Below, piece after piece: positions 1 through 10,449 of a stretch of DNA of 64,000 nucleotides. The translations under genes and the position numbers were made by a program. The notes under the pieces were generated by a model. It worked only from the letters and a program-made list of their open reading frames with translations. It had not been told where the DNA came from and searched no databases. Origin of the DNA: Vibrio campbellii CAIM 519 = NBRC 15631 = ATCC 25920. GTDB taxonomy: Bacteria > Pseudomonadota > Gammaproteobacteria > Enterobacterales > Vibrionaceae. The stretch spans positions 558,001-622,000 of the forward strand of contig NZ_CP015863.1 in assembly GCF_002163755.1 (NCBI RefSeq). Reading direction: 5' to 3'. The number at the start of each line of letters is the position of its first letter. The stretch's first letter is position 1.

Positions 1-2428
1 ATTTAACCGCAGTTTGCAGTGTGCCAACCACGTCTGGGTTGTAGGCGTGATATTCACCACCGTGGACATATTTCAACAAACCACCATGCTCGATGGCCTT
101 ACGTTTTGCCCAAGCTTTACGAGAAAGGTTATACAAATCTTGTTGGAAGTCATCGAAGTTCGCGCCTTCAATACGAGTTGTAACACCTTTAAAGCACAAA
201 TCGACCACTTCTTGGCTCAAACCAACCGCTTCAAACAGTTGCGAGCAGCGGTAAGAGGCGATGGTAGAAATACCCATTTTCGACATGATCTTGTACAGAC
301 CCTTGTTGATGCCGTATTGGTAGTTTTGCATCACATCGCGATAGTCTTTTTCTAGCGCTTTATCATCAATCAGCTTACCTAGCGCTTCATAAGCTAGGTA
401 CGGGTAAACTGCAGTGGCGCCAAAGCCAAGCAAGACTGCAAATTGGTGTGGGTCACGTGCAGTCGCGGTCTCAACAACAATGTTGGCATCACAACGTAAG
501 TTCGCATCGATCAGGCGAGTTTGAACTGCACCGACTGCCATTGCAGCAGGAATTGGTAGTTTGCCTTTGACCAAAGCGCGATCTGAAAGCACGACTAGAA
601 CCGTGCCTTCACGTACGACCTGTTCTGCTTGTTCACACAGATCATCAATGGCTTGTTTGAGATCTTTCTGTTGTGGATCGTAGTTGATATCGAGAATGGT
701 ATTACGGTAGTGATCGTCACCAAGCTCGAGCAATTGCTGCATGTCTGAGTAAAGTAATACCGGCGAATCGAAGGTCACTCGGTAGGCGTGACCATCGGTT
801 TCACAGAAGACGTTCATCTCCTGACCAATACTGGTCGCCAGTGACATAACGTGTTTTTCACGCAATGGATCGATTGGCGGGTTGGTTACCTGAGCGAACT
901 TTTGGCGGAAGTAATCAGTCACCAAGCGCTCTTTAGACGATAAGACGGCCATCGGGGTGTCATCACCCATTGAACCTACCGCTTCTTGTCCCATATCACC
1001 AAGGACTCGCAGTACTTGATCGACCTCTTCATTGCTCATGGCAAATTGCTTTTGATAAGTCTTAAGCAAGTCTTCATCAAAGCTGCGTTCGCCAACTTGA
1101 TCTTCAGGTAGCTGAGCAAAAGGTGTGAGTTTGCGAACGTTGTTTTCCATCCACTCGCGGTAAGGGTGACGAGATTTCAGATCGTTATCGATCTCGCTAG
1201 ACTGCCAGAGCTTCCCTTTACGAGTATCGACAACCAGCAGTTCACCCGGACCAACACGGCCTTTCTCCGCAACTTCATCGGGAGCGTAATCCCAAATCCC
1301 TACCTCTGATGCCAGGGTGATAAATTTGTCTTTAGTAATCACATAACGTGCAGGGCGCAAACCGTTACGGTCTAGGTTACAAGCAGCGTAACGGCCGTCG
1401 GACAATACGATGCCTGCCGGACCATCCCATGGTTCCATGTGCTTAGAGTTGAAGTCGTAAAACGCTCGCAGATCTGGATCCATGTCTGGGTGATTCTGCC
1501 ACGCTGGTGGCACAAGCATGCGCATGGCACGGAAGATATCCATACCGCCAGAAAGGAATAGATCCAACATATTATCCAAGCTGGAAGAATCTGAACCTGT
1601 CTCGTTCACAAACGGTGCTGCGGTTTGTAGGTCTGGCAGCAGTGGTGATGAGAACTTGTAAGCTCGCGCTCGTGCCCATTGGCGGTTACCTTCAATGGTG
1701 TTGATCTCACCATTATGAGCGAGGTAACGGAACGGCTGAGCTAATGGCCAACGCGGTTGAGTGTTGGTAGAAAAACGCTGATGGAACAGGCAGATAGCAG
1801 ATTCCATGCGCAGATCTGCAAGATCAAGATAGAAACGCGGTAAGTCCGCAGGCATGCACAAGCCTTTGTACACCAAAACTTGTGTCGACAAGCTACAGAT
1901 GTAGAAATCAGGATCTTCGGTGATTTGTTTCTCGATGCGACGGCGTGCGATGTAGAGTCGACGCTCAATGTCACGCTCGCGCCAACCTGCCGAGGCAGAA
2001 ATAAAGACTTGTTGAATGTCTGGAAGTGAATCGGCGGCGATTGGGCCGAGTACTTCTGAATTGGTTGGTACTTCACGCCACCCTGCTACCGTCAAAGTCT
2101 CTTGTGCGAGCTCTTTGTTGATGATGTCTTTGGCGAGTTGAGCTTTCACCGGGTCTTGGTTGAAGAAAATCATCCCTATGGCGTATTGCTTGCCAAGGTT
2201 GAAGCCATTTTCTTCAGCGATAAGGCGTAAATAGGAATCGGGCTTTTGAAGAAGAAGACCACAACCATCACCGGTTTTACCATCGGCGGCGATACCACCA
2301 CGGTGGGTCATGCGGTCAAGTGCAGAAATTGCTGTACGTACCAGCTTGTGACTTTGCTCGCCTTCCATGTGCGCGATCAAGCCAAATCCACAGTTGTCTT
2401 TCTCAAGACTTGGATCATAAAGAGCCAT
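1..2428 (-). CDS. gltB: Glutamate synthase (NADPH) large subunit, second paralogue, N-terminal 809 codons
   Basis: Makes glutamate from glutamine and 2-oxoglutarate. Only the N-terminal 809 codons are present; the gene runs off the left edge. The start at 2428 follows a GGGAGA ribosome-binding site. The short propeptide MALYDPSLEKDN precedes Cys13, the expected N-terminal nucleophile of the class II glutamine amidotransferase domain (motif CGFGLIAH). Family signatures such as RFSTNT, LAHNGEIN, DRNGLRPARY and KMGISTIASYR are visible. The sequence resembles E. coli GltB much more than the complete GltB at 4350-8900 does, so this is a second, phylogenetically distinct GOGAT rather than a recent duplication. 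Its own small subunit, if any, would lie outside the window. Family assignment is certain; which copy carries the main flux is unknown. Confidence 0.95.
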   Translation of the reverse strand, partial: MALYDPSLEKDNCGFGLIAHMEGEQSHKLVRTAISALDRMTHRGGIAADGKTGDGCGLLLQKPDSYLRLIAEENGFNLGKQYAIGMIFFNQDPVKAQLAKDIINKELAQETLTVAGWREVPTNSEVLGPIAADSLPDIQQVFISASAGWRERDIERRLYIARRRIEKQITEDPDFYICSLSTQVLVYKGLCMPADLPRFYLDLADLRMESAICLFHQRFSTNTQPRWPLAQPFRYLAHNGEINTIEGNRQWARARAYKFSSPLLPDLQTAAPFVNETGSDSSSLDNMLDLFLSGGMDIFRAMRMLVPPAWQNHPDMDPDLRAFYDFNSKHMEPWDGPAGIVLSDGRYAACNLDRNGLRPARYVITKDKFITLASEVGIWDYAPDEVAEKGRVGPGELLVVDTRKGKLWQSSEIDNDLKSRHPYREWMENNVRKLTPFAQLPEDQVGERSFDEDLLKTYQKQFAMSNEEVDQVLRVLGDMGQEAVGSMGDDTPMAVLSSKERLVTDYFRQKFAQVTNPPIDPLREKHVMSLATSIGQEMNVFCETDGHAYRVTFDSPVLLYSDMQQLLELGDDHYRNTILDINYDPQQKDLKQAIDDLCEQAEQVVREGTVLVVLSDRALVKGKLPIPAAMAVGAVQTRLIDANLRCDANIVVETATARDPHQFAVLLGFGATAVYPYLAYEALGKLIDDKALEKDYRDVMQNYQYGINKGLYKIMSKMGISTIASYRCSQLFEAVGLSQEVVDLCFKGVTTRIEGANFDDFQQDLYNLSRKAWAKRKAIEHGGLLKYVHGGEYHAYNPDVVGTLQTAVK

Positions 2429-2880
2429 TGCAATTCTCCCTTTGCTTATCTGTCATCCCGACAGATATATCAACACTGCTCAAGTTGATAATGATGACTA
2501 ACTATGCGTCAATTTCTAAGTTTTATGTATATCTATTCAATAAAATTCGTCAAATATCTTAACAAAAATTGTGTGTTTTATTTTCACCAACTTCACAAGC
2601 TATAGCTTATTGTAAAAAAGGTCAAGTTATTAGTGAATCATCGCGTGAATATGCGATTTACCATTTAATTGGCTAAAATAGTTCAAGAAAAACAGTGAGA
2701 TAGAAAAGTGATTGTTACAAAAAAGTAACATTTGATTCTGGAGGGAATAAAAAAGACCAGCACAAAATGCTGGTCAAAATAAAAAGATTGGAAGGAACTG
2801 TTTTCTTTCCTGACAACCAGCCATCTATAGTACTGATGGCTGGATTTATGCTCCGAAAAGAGGAAGTGAGCGCACTCCCT
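2429..2880. promoter_or_regulatory. Intergenic region between gltD and the second gltB
   Basis: No gene is seen in these 450 bases. The part nearest gltD holds a hairpin (arms 2817-2825 and 2835-2843) and the gltD terminator. A perfect dyad TGTTAC-N6-GTAACA (2713-2730) lies between that terminator and the AT-rich leader of the downstream gltB and could be an operator. An AAGCTATAGCTT palindrome (2598-2609) is also present. A promoter for the second gltB must lie here, but no convincing -35/-10 pair with 17-base spacing was identified. Confidence 0.4.
2746..2775 (-). terminator. Rho-independent terminator after gltD
   Basis: A perfect 8-bp stem (GACCAGCA / TGCTGGTC, 2755-2762 and 2768-2775) with a 5-base loop is followed, in the minus-strand reading direction, by a run of six U. 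It lies about 105 bases past the gltD stop codon. Confidence 0.85.
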
Positions 2881-4350
2881 TTAAGCTGAAAGCATCAGTG
2901 AATCTGCTTTTGCTTCTAGGTTTGTACCACCCATTAGGTAATCATCGATAGCACGGGCACATTCGCGGCCTTCATTGATACAACGAACGACCAAAGATTG
3001 GCCTGTTCGCATATCACCAGCAGCAAATACACCTTCTTGGTTAGTAGCAAAACCTTGAGTTGCTACGTTACCGCGATCATCTAGCGCGATATCCAGTTGA
3101 GCAAGTACGCCTGTTGGTTCAGGGTGTAGGAAGCCCATCGCTAGAAATGCCATATCACATGGAATCACACGCTCGCTGCCTTCTACTTCTTTGAAGCTTG
3201 GACGCTCGCCTGGTTTCGCATCTTGCCAAACGATATCAGCTAAACGAAGGCCTGTAACTTCACCTTTGTCATTGCCGATGAACTCTTTGGTTAGGATATT
3301 CCAGTGACGATCAACGCCTTCTTCATGAGACGTCGAAGTACGTAAGATCATCGGGTACTGTGGCCATGGCATATTGGCAGGACGTTTCTCTGGTGGAATC
3401 GGCATGATTTCAACCTGAGTGATGCTTGCTGCGCCATGACGGTTAGATGTACCCACACAGTCAGAGCCGGTATCACCACCACCGATCACCACAACATGCT
3501 TACCCGCGGCGTGAAGTTCTTCACCCTTAAGATCCATGTCGTTGGCTCGGCGGTTGTTTTGACCTAGGAATTCCATTGCGAAGTGAACGCCTTTTAGTTC
3601 ACGACCCGGAACTGGCAAATCACGAGGCACGGTTGAACCACCAGTCAGTAGAACCACATCAAACTCTTGACGCAACTGGTGGGCATTCACATTAACACCA
3701 ACATGTTGGTTAACTTTGAATTCAATACCCGCTTCTGCCATTAGGTTGATCTTACGATCAATCACGTCCATACCCAGTTTGAAATCTGGGATACCAAAAC
3801 GTAGCAGACCGCCTACTTTCTCGTCTCGCTCGAATACTGTCACAGTATGACCAGCGCTGTTTAACTGCTCAGCAGCCGCAAGACCAGCAGGGCCCGAACC
3901 GATGATCGCAACGGTTTTGCCTGTGCGGGAGCGTGGTGTTTTTGGTTTGGCGTACCCTTCACGATACGCCGTTTCTACGATGGTTTTCTCGATATTACAG
4001 ATAGTGATTGAATCTTGGTTGATACCAAGTACACAAGCACTTTCACATGGGGCAGGGCAAACACGACCAGTAAACTCTGGGAAGTTATTAGTCGAGCTTA
4101 GAATGTTCCATGCTTCTTCCCAGCTATCACGATAAACTGCGTCGTTAAACTCAGGGATGATGTTACCGATAGGGCAGCCGTTATGACAAAACGGCACACC
4201 ACAATCCATACAACGAGAAGCCTGAGTATTGATCTTGTCACCAAACTCCTCGTTCAGAACGAACTCTTTGTTGTTCTTGATGCGTTCAGCTGGGTCGATC
4301 TTCTGTGGTAGTTCACGACCATGCTCTAAAAATCCAGTAGGCTTACCCAT
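2881..4350 (-). CDS. gltD: Glutamate synthase small subunit (beta chain)
   Basis: This 489-residue FAD/NADPH subunit takes electrons from NADPH and passes them through 4Fe-4S clusters to GltB. The N-terminal cysteine clusters [13 protein letters not shown] and CPAPCESAC are typical of the family. Two dinucleotide folds follow: [13 protein letters not shown] near residue 150 (FAD) and [11 protein letters not shown] near residue 290 (NADPH). A final FAD-binding segment [13 protein letters not shown] precedes the C-terminus. The start codon overlaps the gltB stop by one base (TAATG), so the two are translationally coupled. A strong terminator follows about 105 bases downstream, which separates gltBD from the second gltB. 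Confidence 0.97.
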   Translation of the reverse strand: MGKPTGFLEHGRELPQKIDPAERIKNNKEFVLNEEFGDKINTQASRCMDCGVPFCHNGCPIGNIIPEFNDAVYRDSWEEAWNILSSTNNFPEFTGRVCPAPCESACVLGINQDSITICNIEKTIVETAYREGYAKPKTPRSRTGKTVAIIGSGPAGLAAAEQLNSAGHTVTVFERDEKVGGLLRFGIPDFKLGMDVIDRKINLMAEAGIEFKVNQHVGVNVNAHQLRQEFDVVLLTGGSTVPRDLPVPGRELKGVHFAMEFLGQNNRRANDMDLKGEELHAAGKHVVVIGGGDTGSDCVGTSNRHGAASITQVEIMPIPPEKRPANMPWPQYPMILRTSTSHEEGVDRHWNILTKEFIGNDKGEVTGLRLADIVWQDAKPGERPSFKEVEGSERVIPCDMAFLAMGFLHPEPTGVLAQLDIALDDRGNVATQGFATNQEGVFAAGDMRTGQSLVVRCINEGRECARAIDDYLMGGTNLEAKADSLMLSA

Positions 4351-7300
4351 TATACGGCCTCCACTTGAGTTTCGTTTCCTTGAGACTGTGCTTCAGCTTT
4401 ACGCTTTTGAAGAACCGCTTTGTAGTCACGCGGCATTACCTTAACCATAGAGGCTAGGCTTGCTTCAAAGTTGTCTAGGAAAGACTGAGCGACTTCACTT
4501 CCTGTGAATTGAACATGTTTAGTTAGCATGTCGAGTAATAGATCTCTGTCTTCTTGCTCGATTGGATCTAGGTCTACTAGCTCTGGGTTCAGTTTTGACT
4601 CAAAGTCACCTGATTTATCCCATACATAAGCCACGCCGCCACTCATACCTGCGGCAAAGTTACGACCTGTTGAACCAAGGATGATGGCTGCACCGCCCGT
4701 CATGTATTCACAACCGTGGTCACCAACGCCTTCTACTACGACTTTCGCGCCTGAGTTACGAACACAGAAACGTTCACCAGCCATACCGCGAATGAAAGAC
4801 TCACCCGAAGTTGCACCGTAGAAACACACGTTACCAACCACGATATTGTCTTCCGCGACAATGCTTGATTTCGCATCTGGGTAAAGTACTAACGTACCGC
4901 CAGATAAGCCTTTACCCCAGTAGTCGTTCGCGTCGCCCTCCACTTCGAACTTCACGCCCTTAGCTAGGAATGCGCCGAATGACTGACCCGCAGAGCCTTT
5001 GAACTTCACGTTCATTGGCTGAGGCAGACCGGCATCTTTGTACACTTTCGAGATTTCGTTCGACAACATGGTACCTGCAGAGCGGTCTGTGTTGACGATA
5101 GGGAACTCGGCGTTCACCGCTTCGCCTTTCTCGAGTGCAGGAATCGCTGCTTGAATCAGCTTACGGTCTAGTACTTCTTCTAGGTTGTGGTTTTGATGAG
5201 CTTGGTTGAATACACCATCAGCTTCACGTGGTTGCTCAACGTGGAGAACAGGAGACAGATCTAGGTTCTTGTATTTCCAGTGAGAAACGTCTTGGCGAAT
5301 CTTCAGCTTCTGGCCTTGACCTACCATCTCATCGATAGTGCGGAAGCCAAGTTCAGCCATGATTTCACGCAGACCTTGTGCCATGTATTGGAAGAAGGTG
5401 ACGACGTCTTCTACGCGACCATCAAAGCGCTCACGAAGCGTCTTGTTTTGAGTTGCGATACCAACAGGACAGGTGTTCTTATGACACTTACGCATCATGA
5501 TACAACCTTCAACCACCAATGCTGCGGTTGCCACGCCCCATTCTTCTGCACCAAGTAGTGTTGCCACTGCAAGGTCGCGAGGTGTCTTCATCTGACCATC
5601 CGCTTGAACCACGATACGGTTACGTAGACCGTTCTTCAGTAGCGTTTGGTGCGTTTCTGCCAAGCCAAGTTCCCAAGGAAGACCGGTATGACGGATTGAA
5701 GACATTGGGGATGCACCTGTACCACCGTCGAAACCTGCGATAAGTACAACGTCCGCTTTCGCTTTCGCTACACCAGAAGCGATCGTACCTACGCCAGCTT
5801 CCGATACCAGCTTAACGTTTACACGACCCGCGCGGTTCGCGTTCTTCAAGTCGTAGATCAGCTGAGCCAAATCTTCGATTGAGTAGATATCGTGGTGTGG
5901 CGGTGGCGAGATAAGGCCAACGCCCGGAGTCGAGTGACGTGTTGCACCGATCCAGTCATCTACTTTATCGCCTGGTAGCTGACCACCTTCACCTGGCTTC
6001 GCACCTTGAGCCATTTTGATTTGCAGCTCTTCAGCGTTAGTTAGGTAGTAAGAGGTTACGCCGAAACGACCTGAAGCCACCTGCTTGATTGCAGAGCGTT
6101 CCCAATCGCCGTTCTCTTTGCGCTCGAAACGCATTGGGTCTTCACCACCTTCACCAGAGTTCGATTTTGCGCCAAGACGGTTCATCGCAACAGCCAGTGT
6201 GGAGTGTGCTTCGTAAGAAATAGAACCGAATGACATTGCACCTGTCGCGAAGCGTTTCACGATGCTTTCAATTGGCTCGACTTCGTCGATAGAGATAGAA
6301 CCAGCAGGGTTCTTAATGAACTCAAGTTGACTACGCAGAGTTACCGCGTTGTCGCCTTGCTTATCTACAGCAGTCGCGTATTGCTTGAACTGATCGTAGT
6401 TCTTGTTGCGCGTAGACTCTTGCAGTAGAGAAATAGTTTCTGGGTTGAATAGGTGCTTCTCACCACGCTGTTTCCATTGGTAAACACCACCAACATCCAG
6501 CATTTGAATTGGGATTTCGCGTTGTGGGTAACCGATGCGGTGACGGATCAGTACTTCTTTGGCGATATCATCAAGGGTGAGACCCTGGATACGAGAAACT
6601 GTACCTGTGAAGTATTTGTCGACCACTGATTTGTGGATGCCCAAGGCTTCGAAGATTTGCGCACCGTGGTACGACTGTAGCGTAGAGATACCCATCTTCG
6701 AGAAGATCTTCAGAAGACCGCCATTGATCGCTTTACGGTAGTTGTTGAACAGATCGCGAGGGTTCGCTTCTGGATCTAGCTTCTTAGTGCGTTGCAGTTC
6801 GATAATGGTTTCGATAACCAAATATGGGTTCACCGCGTTTGCACCGTAACCAAGTAGCGTTGCAAAGTGGTGTGTTTCACGCGCGTCACCGGTTTCAACC
6901 ACGATGTCACACTTCGCACGTAGACCTTTACGGATCAAGTGGTGGTGCACTGCGCCAACTGCCAGCATTGCTGGGATCGCCGCGTGGTTTGAGTTCACTG
7001 CACGGTCAGTTAGTAGGATGATTGAGTAACCATCGATAACCGCGTCTTCTGCGTATTGGCATATACGCTTTAGTGCACGCTCAAGCTTGCCTTGATCTTC
7101 ATTGGCTTGGAACACGATATCTAGCGTCTTCGCTTGTAGGTGCTCATTGTCGATCGCACGCAGCTTTTCAAGCTCAGAGTTCGCCAGAACAGGCGATTCC
7201 AATTCGACTTTCTGACAGTGAAGTGGTGTTTCAGTCAGAAGGTTTTGGTCTTTACCCAAGTAAGTGTTCAGCGACATAACCATACGCTCACGGATCGGGT

Positions 7301-8900
7301 CGATCGGTGGGTTAGTTACCTGTGCAAACAGCTGCTTGAAGTAGTTTGAAAGATGCTGAGATTGATGAGAGAGAACCGCAAGCGGCCAGTCGGCACCCAT
7401 TGCTGATAATGGCTCTTTTGCGTCATTCGCCATTGGAACGATGATTTCGTTCACTTCTTCAGTGCTCACACCGAAAGCTTGTTGACGGTGTAGCAAACGC
7501 TCTGGAGAAGGTTGGCTGAACTGGTTGCTCGCATCTGGTAGCTTCTTCAAGCTCAGTAGGTTTTCTTCTACCCACTTCTCGTAAGGCTGCGCTGTTGCGA
7601 TGGTGTCTTTCACTTCTTCATCAGAGATGATGCGACCTTGTTCTAAGTCTGCAACGAAGATACGACCTGGCTGTAGACGACCGCGGAACTCTACGTTCTC
7701 TGGCTCAATATCCACGACACCAGATTCAGATGCCATCACTAGGAAGTTATCTTTGGTCACTGTGTAGCGAGAAGGGCGCAGACCGTTACGGTCTAGTGTC
7801 GCGCCAACTTGAACACCATCAGTAAAACATACTGAAGCAGGACCATCCCATGGTTCCATGATGTTCGCGTGGTACTGATAGAACGCACGACGCTTAGGAT
7901 CCATGTTTTTGTTTTCTTGCCATGCTTCCGGGATCATCATCATCAATGCATGTGGCAGGCTGCGACCAGAAAGAACTAGGAGCTCAAGTGCCATGTCAAA
8001 GTTAGATGAATCCGAGCTGCCTTCCTGACAGATTGGAAGAAGCATGTCGATTTCAGCCTGAGTAAACAGGTCTGATTCTAGAATTGCTTCACGGGCTTTC
8101 ATCCAGTTCAAGTTACCGCGAACTGTATTGATTTCACCGTTGTGGGCAATGTAACGGAAAGGCTGTGCAAGACGCCATTTTGGGAAGGTATTGGTAGAGA
8201 AACGAGAGTGTACCAGTGCCAGTGCAGTCACCATGGTTGGGTTTTGCAGATCAAGGAAGTACTGAGGTACTTGCTCGGTCGTTAACTGACCTTTGTACAC
8301 CAATGTCTTGTAAGACATGGAGTTAATGTAGAAGTCGTCACCAATGTTCGAAACGCTTTCTAGGCAAACACGTACAGTGTAGTTACGAAGTACGTACAGT
8401 TTGCGCTCTAGTTCTTCAGGTGTGATGCCAGGGCCACCAGAGATAAACACATGCTCAAACTGAGGCTCTGTGCTTAGTGGGTCTGCACCGATCATGGAGT
8501 TGTCGGTTGGCAATACACGGTAGCCGATAACTTCAAGATCTAGACGCTGTGCGTTACGTTCTAGAATGTCACGGCATTGTTCGCGTTTGTATTCGTCTTT
8601 CGGGAAAAGAACGACACCAACACCATACTTTTCAAACGAAGGCAGTTTAACGCCTAACTTAACGGCTTCTTCTAATAGGAATTCATGAGGTTTTTGTAGC
8701 AAGATACCCGCACCGTCACCGCTGCACGGGTCACAACCTTGACCACCACGGTGTTCCATGCGAGCCAGCATATCCAATGCTTGAGTCACTACTTCATGAG
8801 ATTTACGGTTTTTAAGGTGAGCAACAAAACCGATACCACAAGCGTCATGCTCCAGCTCCGGAGTGTACAGGCCCTGTGAATTTTGCTCTCTATCTACCAT
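4350..8900 (-). CDS. gltB: Glutamate synthase large subunit (alpha chain)
   Basis: Full-length GOGAT large subunit of 1516 residues. Domains in order are the class II amidotransferase with catalytic Cys21 (motif ACGIGF, after a 20-residue propeptide), the central domain, the FMN/2-oxoglutarate synthase domain (GEGGEDP, PGEGGQLPG, SPPPHHDIYS), the 3Fe-4S cysteines C-x5-C-x4-C in CIMMRKCHKNTCPVG, and the C-terminal beta-helix (GSAGQSFGAF). The ATG at 8900 is chosen because a GGAAGGA site sits 6-8 bases upstream; a TTG seven codons earlier lacks this. It forms an operon with gltD. It differs clearly from the second GltB at 1-2428 and is closer to the type found in pseudomonads and many other bacteria. 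Confidence 0.97.
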   Translation of the reverse strand: MVDREQNSQGLYTPELEHDACGIGFVAHLKNRKSHEVVTQALDMLARMEHRGGQGCDPCSGDGAGILLQKPHEFLLEEAVKLGVKLPSFEKYGVGVVLFPKDEYKREQCRDILERNAQRLDLEVIGYRVLPTDNSMIGADPLSTEPQFEHVFISGGPGITPEELERKLYVLRNYTVRVCLESVSNIGDDFYINSMSYKTLVYKGQLTTEQVPQYFLDLQNPTMVTALALVHSRFSTNTFPKWRLAQPFRYIAHNGEINTVRGNLNWMKAREAILESDLFTQAEIDMLLPICQEGSSDSSNFDMALELLVLSGRSLPHALMMMIPEAWQENKNMDPKRRAFYQYHANIMEPWDGPASVCFTDGVQVGATLDRNGLRPSRYTVTKDNFLVMASESGVVDIEPENVEFRGRLQPGRIFVADLEQGRIISDEEVKDTIATAQPYEKWVEENLLSLKKLPDASNQFSQPSPERLLHRQQAFGVSTEEVNEIIVPMANDAKEPLSAMGADWPLAVLSHQSQHLSNYFKQLFAQVTNPPIDPIRERMVMSLNTYLGKDQNLLTETPLHCQKVELESPVLANSELEKLRAIDNEHLQAKTLDIVFQANEDQGKLERALKRICQYAEDAVIDGYSIILLTDRAVNSNHAAIPAMLAVGAVHHHLIRKGLRAKCDIVVETGDARETHHFATLLGYGANAVNPYLVIETIIELQRTKKLDPEANPRDLFNNYRKAINGGLLKIFSKMGISTLQSYHGAQIFEALGIHKSVVDKYFTGTVSRIQGLTLDDIAKEVLIRHRIGYPQREIPIQMLDVGGVYQWKQRGEKHLFNPETISLLQESTRNKNYDQFKQYATAVDKQGDNAVTLRSQLEFIKNPAGSISIDEVEPIESIVKRFATGAMSFGSISYEAHSTLAVAMNRLGAKSNSGEGGEDPMRFERKENGDWERSAIKQVASGRFGVTSYYLTNAEELQIKMAQGAKPGEGGQLPGDKVDDWIGATRHSTPGVGLISPPPHHDIYSIEDLAQLIYDLKNANRAGRVNVKLVSEAGVGTIASGVAKAKADVVLIAGFDGGTGASPMSSIRHTGLPWELGLAETHQTLLKNGLRNRIVVQADGQMKTPRDLAVATLLGAEEWGVATAALVVEGCIMMRKCHKNTCPVGIATQNKTLRERFDGRVEDVVTFFQYMAQGLREIMAELGFRTIDEMVGQGQKLKIRQDVSHWKYKNLDLSPVLHVEQPREADGVFNQAHQNHNLEEVLDRKLIQAAIPALEKGEAVNAEFPIVNTDRSAGTMLSNEISKVYKDAGLPQPMNVKFKGSAGQSFGAFLAKGVKFEVEGDANDYWGKGLSGGTLVLYPDAKSSIVAEDNIVVGNVCFYGATSGESFIRGMAGERFCVRNSGAKVVVEGVGDHGCEYMTGGAAIILGSTGRNFAAGMSGGVAYVWDKSGDFESKLNPELVDLDPIEQEDRDLLLDMLTKHVQFTGSEVAQSFLDNFEASLASMVKVMPRDYKAVLQKRKAEAQSQGNETQVEAV

Positions 8901-9454
8901 AGATACATCCTTCCAGTTCAATGTCGACGCAAGAATCCCGGACAGATCTCGACTGCCTTAGGTGCGCTCTTTGCGTCTTGTCCTTTATATTTATGATTCG
9001 CCACTGGCCGAGGTTGGCCAGTCTTGATTCCTTTCCGTATCTCGCAGGAAAAATTTTGCGAGAAAAACAATCCTTGGTGATATCCCTTTATTTATTGCCA
9101 CAATTAAGTGACTTATATAGGTGGGAGCGGGATATCGCCGACAATTCCCGCAGTTATTGTTGTAATAAAAGTCACAAAAAAAACGGGGTTGTGTAAGTAT
9201 CCTACAATTTTGTTACTTGAGAATGCAACGAAAAGTCGCTTTTGTGACCCAATTTTTTCGTTTAAATATTCACTTTTTGTTTAACATTTGCGCAACATTG
9301 CGGGTTTTGAGTTGGTTTTATGCAGTTTTATTGATTTCACACCGCTACCTGTTTGTTTGAATTGACTAGAATTATTTGTTTTTTCTTGCAGGGATGTAAT
9401 TTATTTACATGAATCGTAGTGAGATTTATTACGGTTTACTATTGGTGAGAATCT
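8901..9454. promoter_or_regulatory. Divergent control region of gltB and yhcC, with structured gltB leader
   Basis: No gene is supported in these 554 bases. On the gltB side, two perfect hairpins occur: TCTCGCA/TGCGAGA (9040-9046 and 9057-9063) and ACTGGCC/GGCCAGT (9003-9009 and 9016-9022). If transcription starts upstream of 9063 they would lie in a leader of at least 160 bases. Neither is followed by a U-run, so they are not simple terminators. The yhcC side is AT-rich. Promoter positions were not resolved. Confidence 0.4.
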
Positions 9455-10399
9455 ATGCAGTTACATGAGTTGGTCAATACACTAGGCCAAGATCTTCAGC
9501 GTCGTTACGGCGAAAAAGTCCATAAGCTGACTTTACATGGTGGCTTTAGCTGCCCGAACCGCGACGGCACGATTGGCCGAGGTGGTTGTACATTTTGTAA
9601 TGTGGCTTCGTTTGCTGACGAAGAAGTGCAGATCAAAAGCATTCACGCTCAATTGAAAGATCGCGCTGGAGAGATCCATCGAGCGAAGAAGTATCTGGCT
9701 TATTTTCAGGCATACACAAGTACCTATGCAGAAGTACAAGTTCTTAAAAACATGTACGAAGAAGCTCTCAAAGCGGCTGATATCGTCGGCCTTTGTGTGG
9801 GTACTCGTCCTGATTGCGTTCCTGATGCGGTATTAGATCTGCTTTCGGATTACGTGAATCAAGGCTATGAGATTTGGCTAGAGCTAGGTCTTCAAACGGC
9901 CAACAATGACACCCTCAAGCGTATCAACCGTGGTCATGATTTTGAGTGCTACGCAGAAATCACCAAGCGTGCTCGTGCACTTGGTATCAAAGTGTGTACT
10001 CACCTGATCGTTGGTTTGCCGAAAGAGACACGCGACGACAATGTTGAGACACTGTGTAAAGTGCTCGAAGTCGGTACTGACGGCATTAAGCTTCACGGTC
10101 TACATATTGTCGAAGGCAGTACTATGGCAAAAGCGTGGCGTGCTGGAAAGCTAGAAGCGCCTGAGCTTGAAGAGTATGTGGCTATCGCCAGTGAAATGAT
10201 CCGCATGACGCCAAAAGAGGTGATTTATCATCGTGTTTCTTCTGCGGCGCGTCGTCCAACCTTGCTATCACCACTGTGGTGTGAGAACCGTTGGCTCGCG
10301 ATGACCGAAATTGGTCGCGCATTGGACCGAGAGGGCGCACAAGGTAGCTTAACTGGTGATGCTTTCATCTATAGCAAACCAGAATTAAGGGCAGAATGA
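9455..10399 (+). CDS. yhcC: YhcC-family radical SAM protein
   Basis: 314-residue protein of the TIGR01212/YhcC radical SAM family. The cluster-binding cysteines occur early in the segment CPNRDGTIGRGGCTFC (about residues 33-48), followed by conserved stretches GLCVGTRPDCVPD and ELGLQTANNDTLKRINRGH. It is most likely a cytosolic 4Fe-4S enzyme that cleaves S-adenosylmethionine; the family's substrate is not something I can state from sequence. Its position divergent from gltB and ahead of arcB matches the E. coli yhcC/arcB/gltB neighbourhood. A GGTGAG site lies just before the ATG. Confidence 0.93.
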   Translation: MQLHELVNTLGQDLQRRYGEKVHKLTLHGGFSCPNRDGTIGRGGCTFCNVASFADEEVQIKSIHAQLKDRAGEIHRAKKYLAYFQAYTSTYAEVQVLKNMYEEALKAADIVGLCVGTRPDCVPDAVLDLLSDYVNQGYEIWLELGLQTANNDTLKRINRGHDFECYAEITKRARALGIKVCTHLIVGLPKETRDDNVETLCKVLEVGTDGIKLHGLHIVEGSTMAKAWRAGKLEAPELEEYVAIASEMIRMTPKEVIYHRVSSAARRPTLLSPLWCENRWLAMTEIGRALDREGAQGSLTGDAFIYSKPELRAE

Positions 10400-10449
10400 T
10401 CGATTAAGAACTGTTATATTTCTCCCGATTTGCTTTAAAGGTCGGAAAA

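Noticed and set aside
8921..9196. Plus-strand ORF upstream of gltB
   Set aside because: Falls in the gltB leader, uses rare-looking composition (MSTQESRTDLDCLRC...), overlaps both leader hairpins and has no ribosome-binding site.
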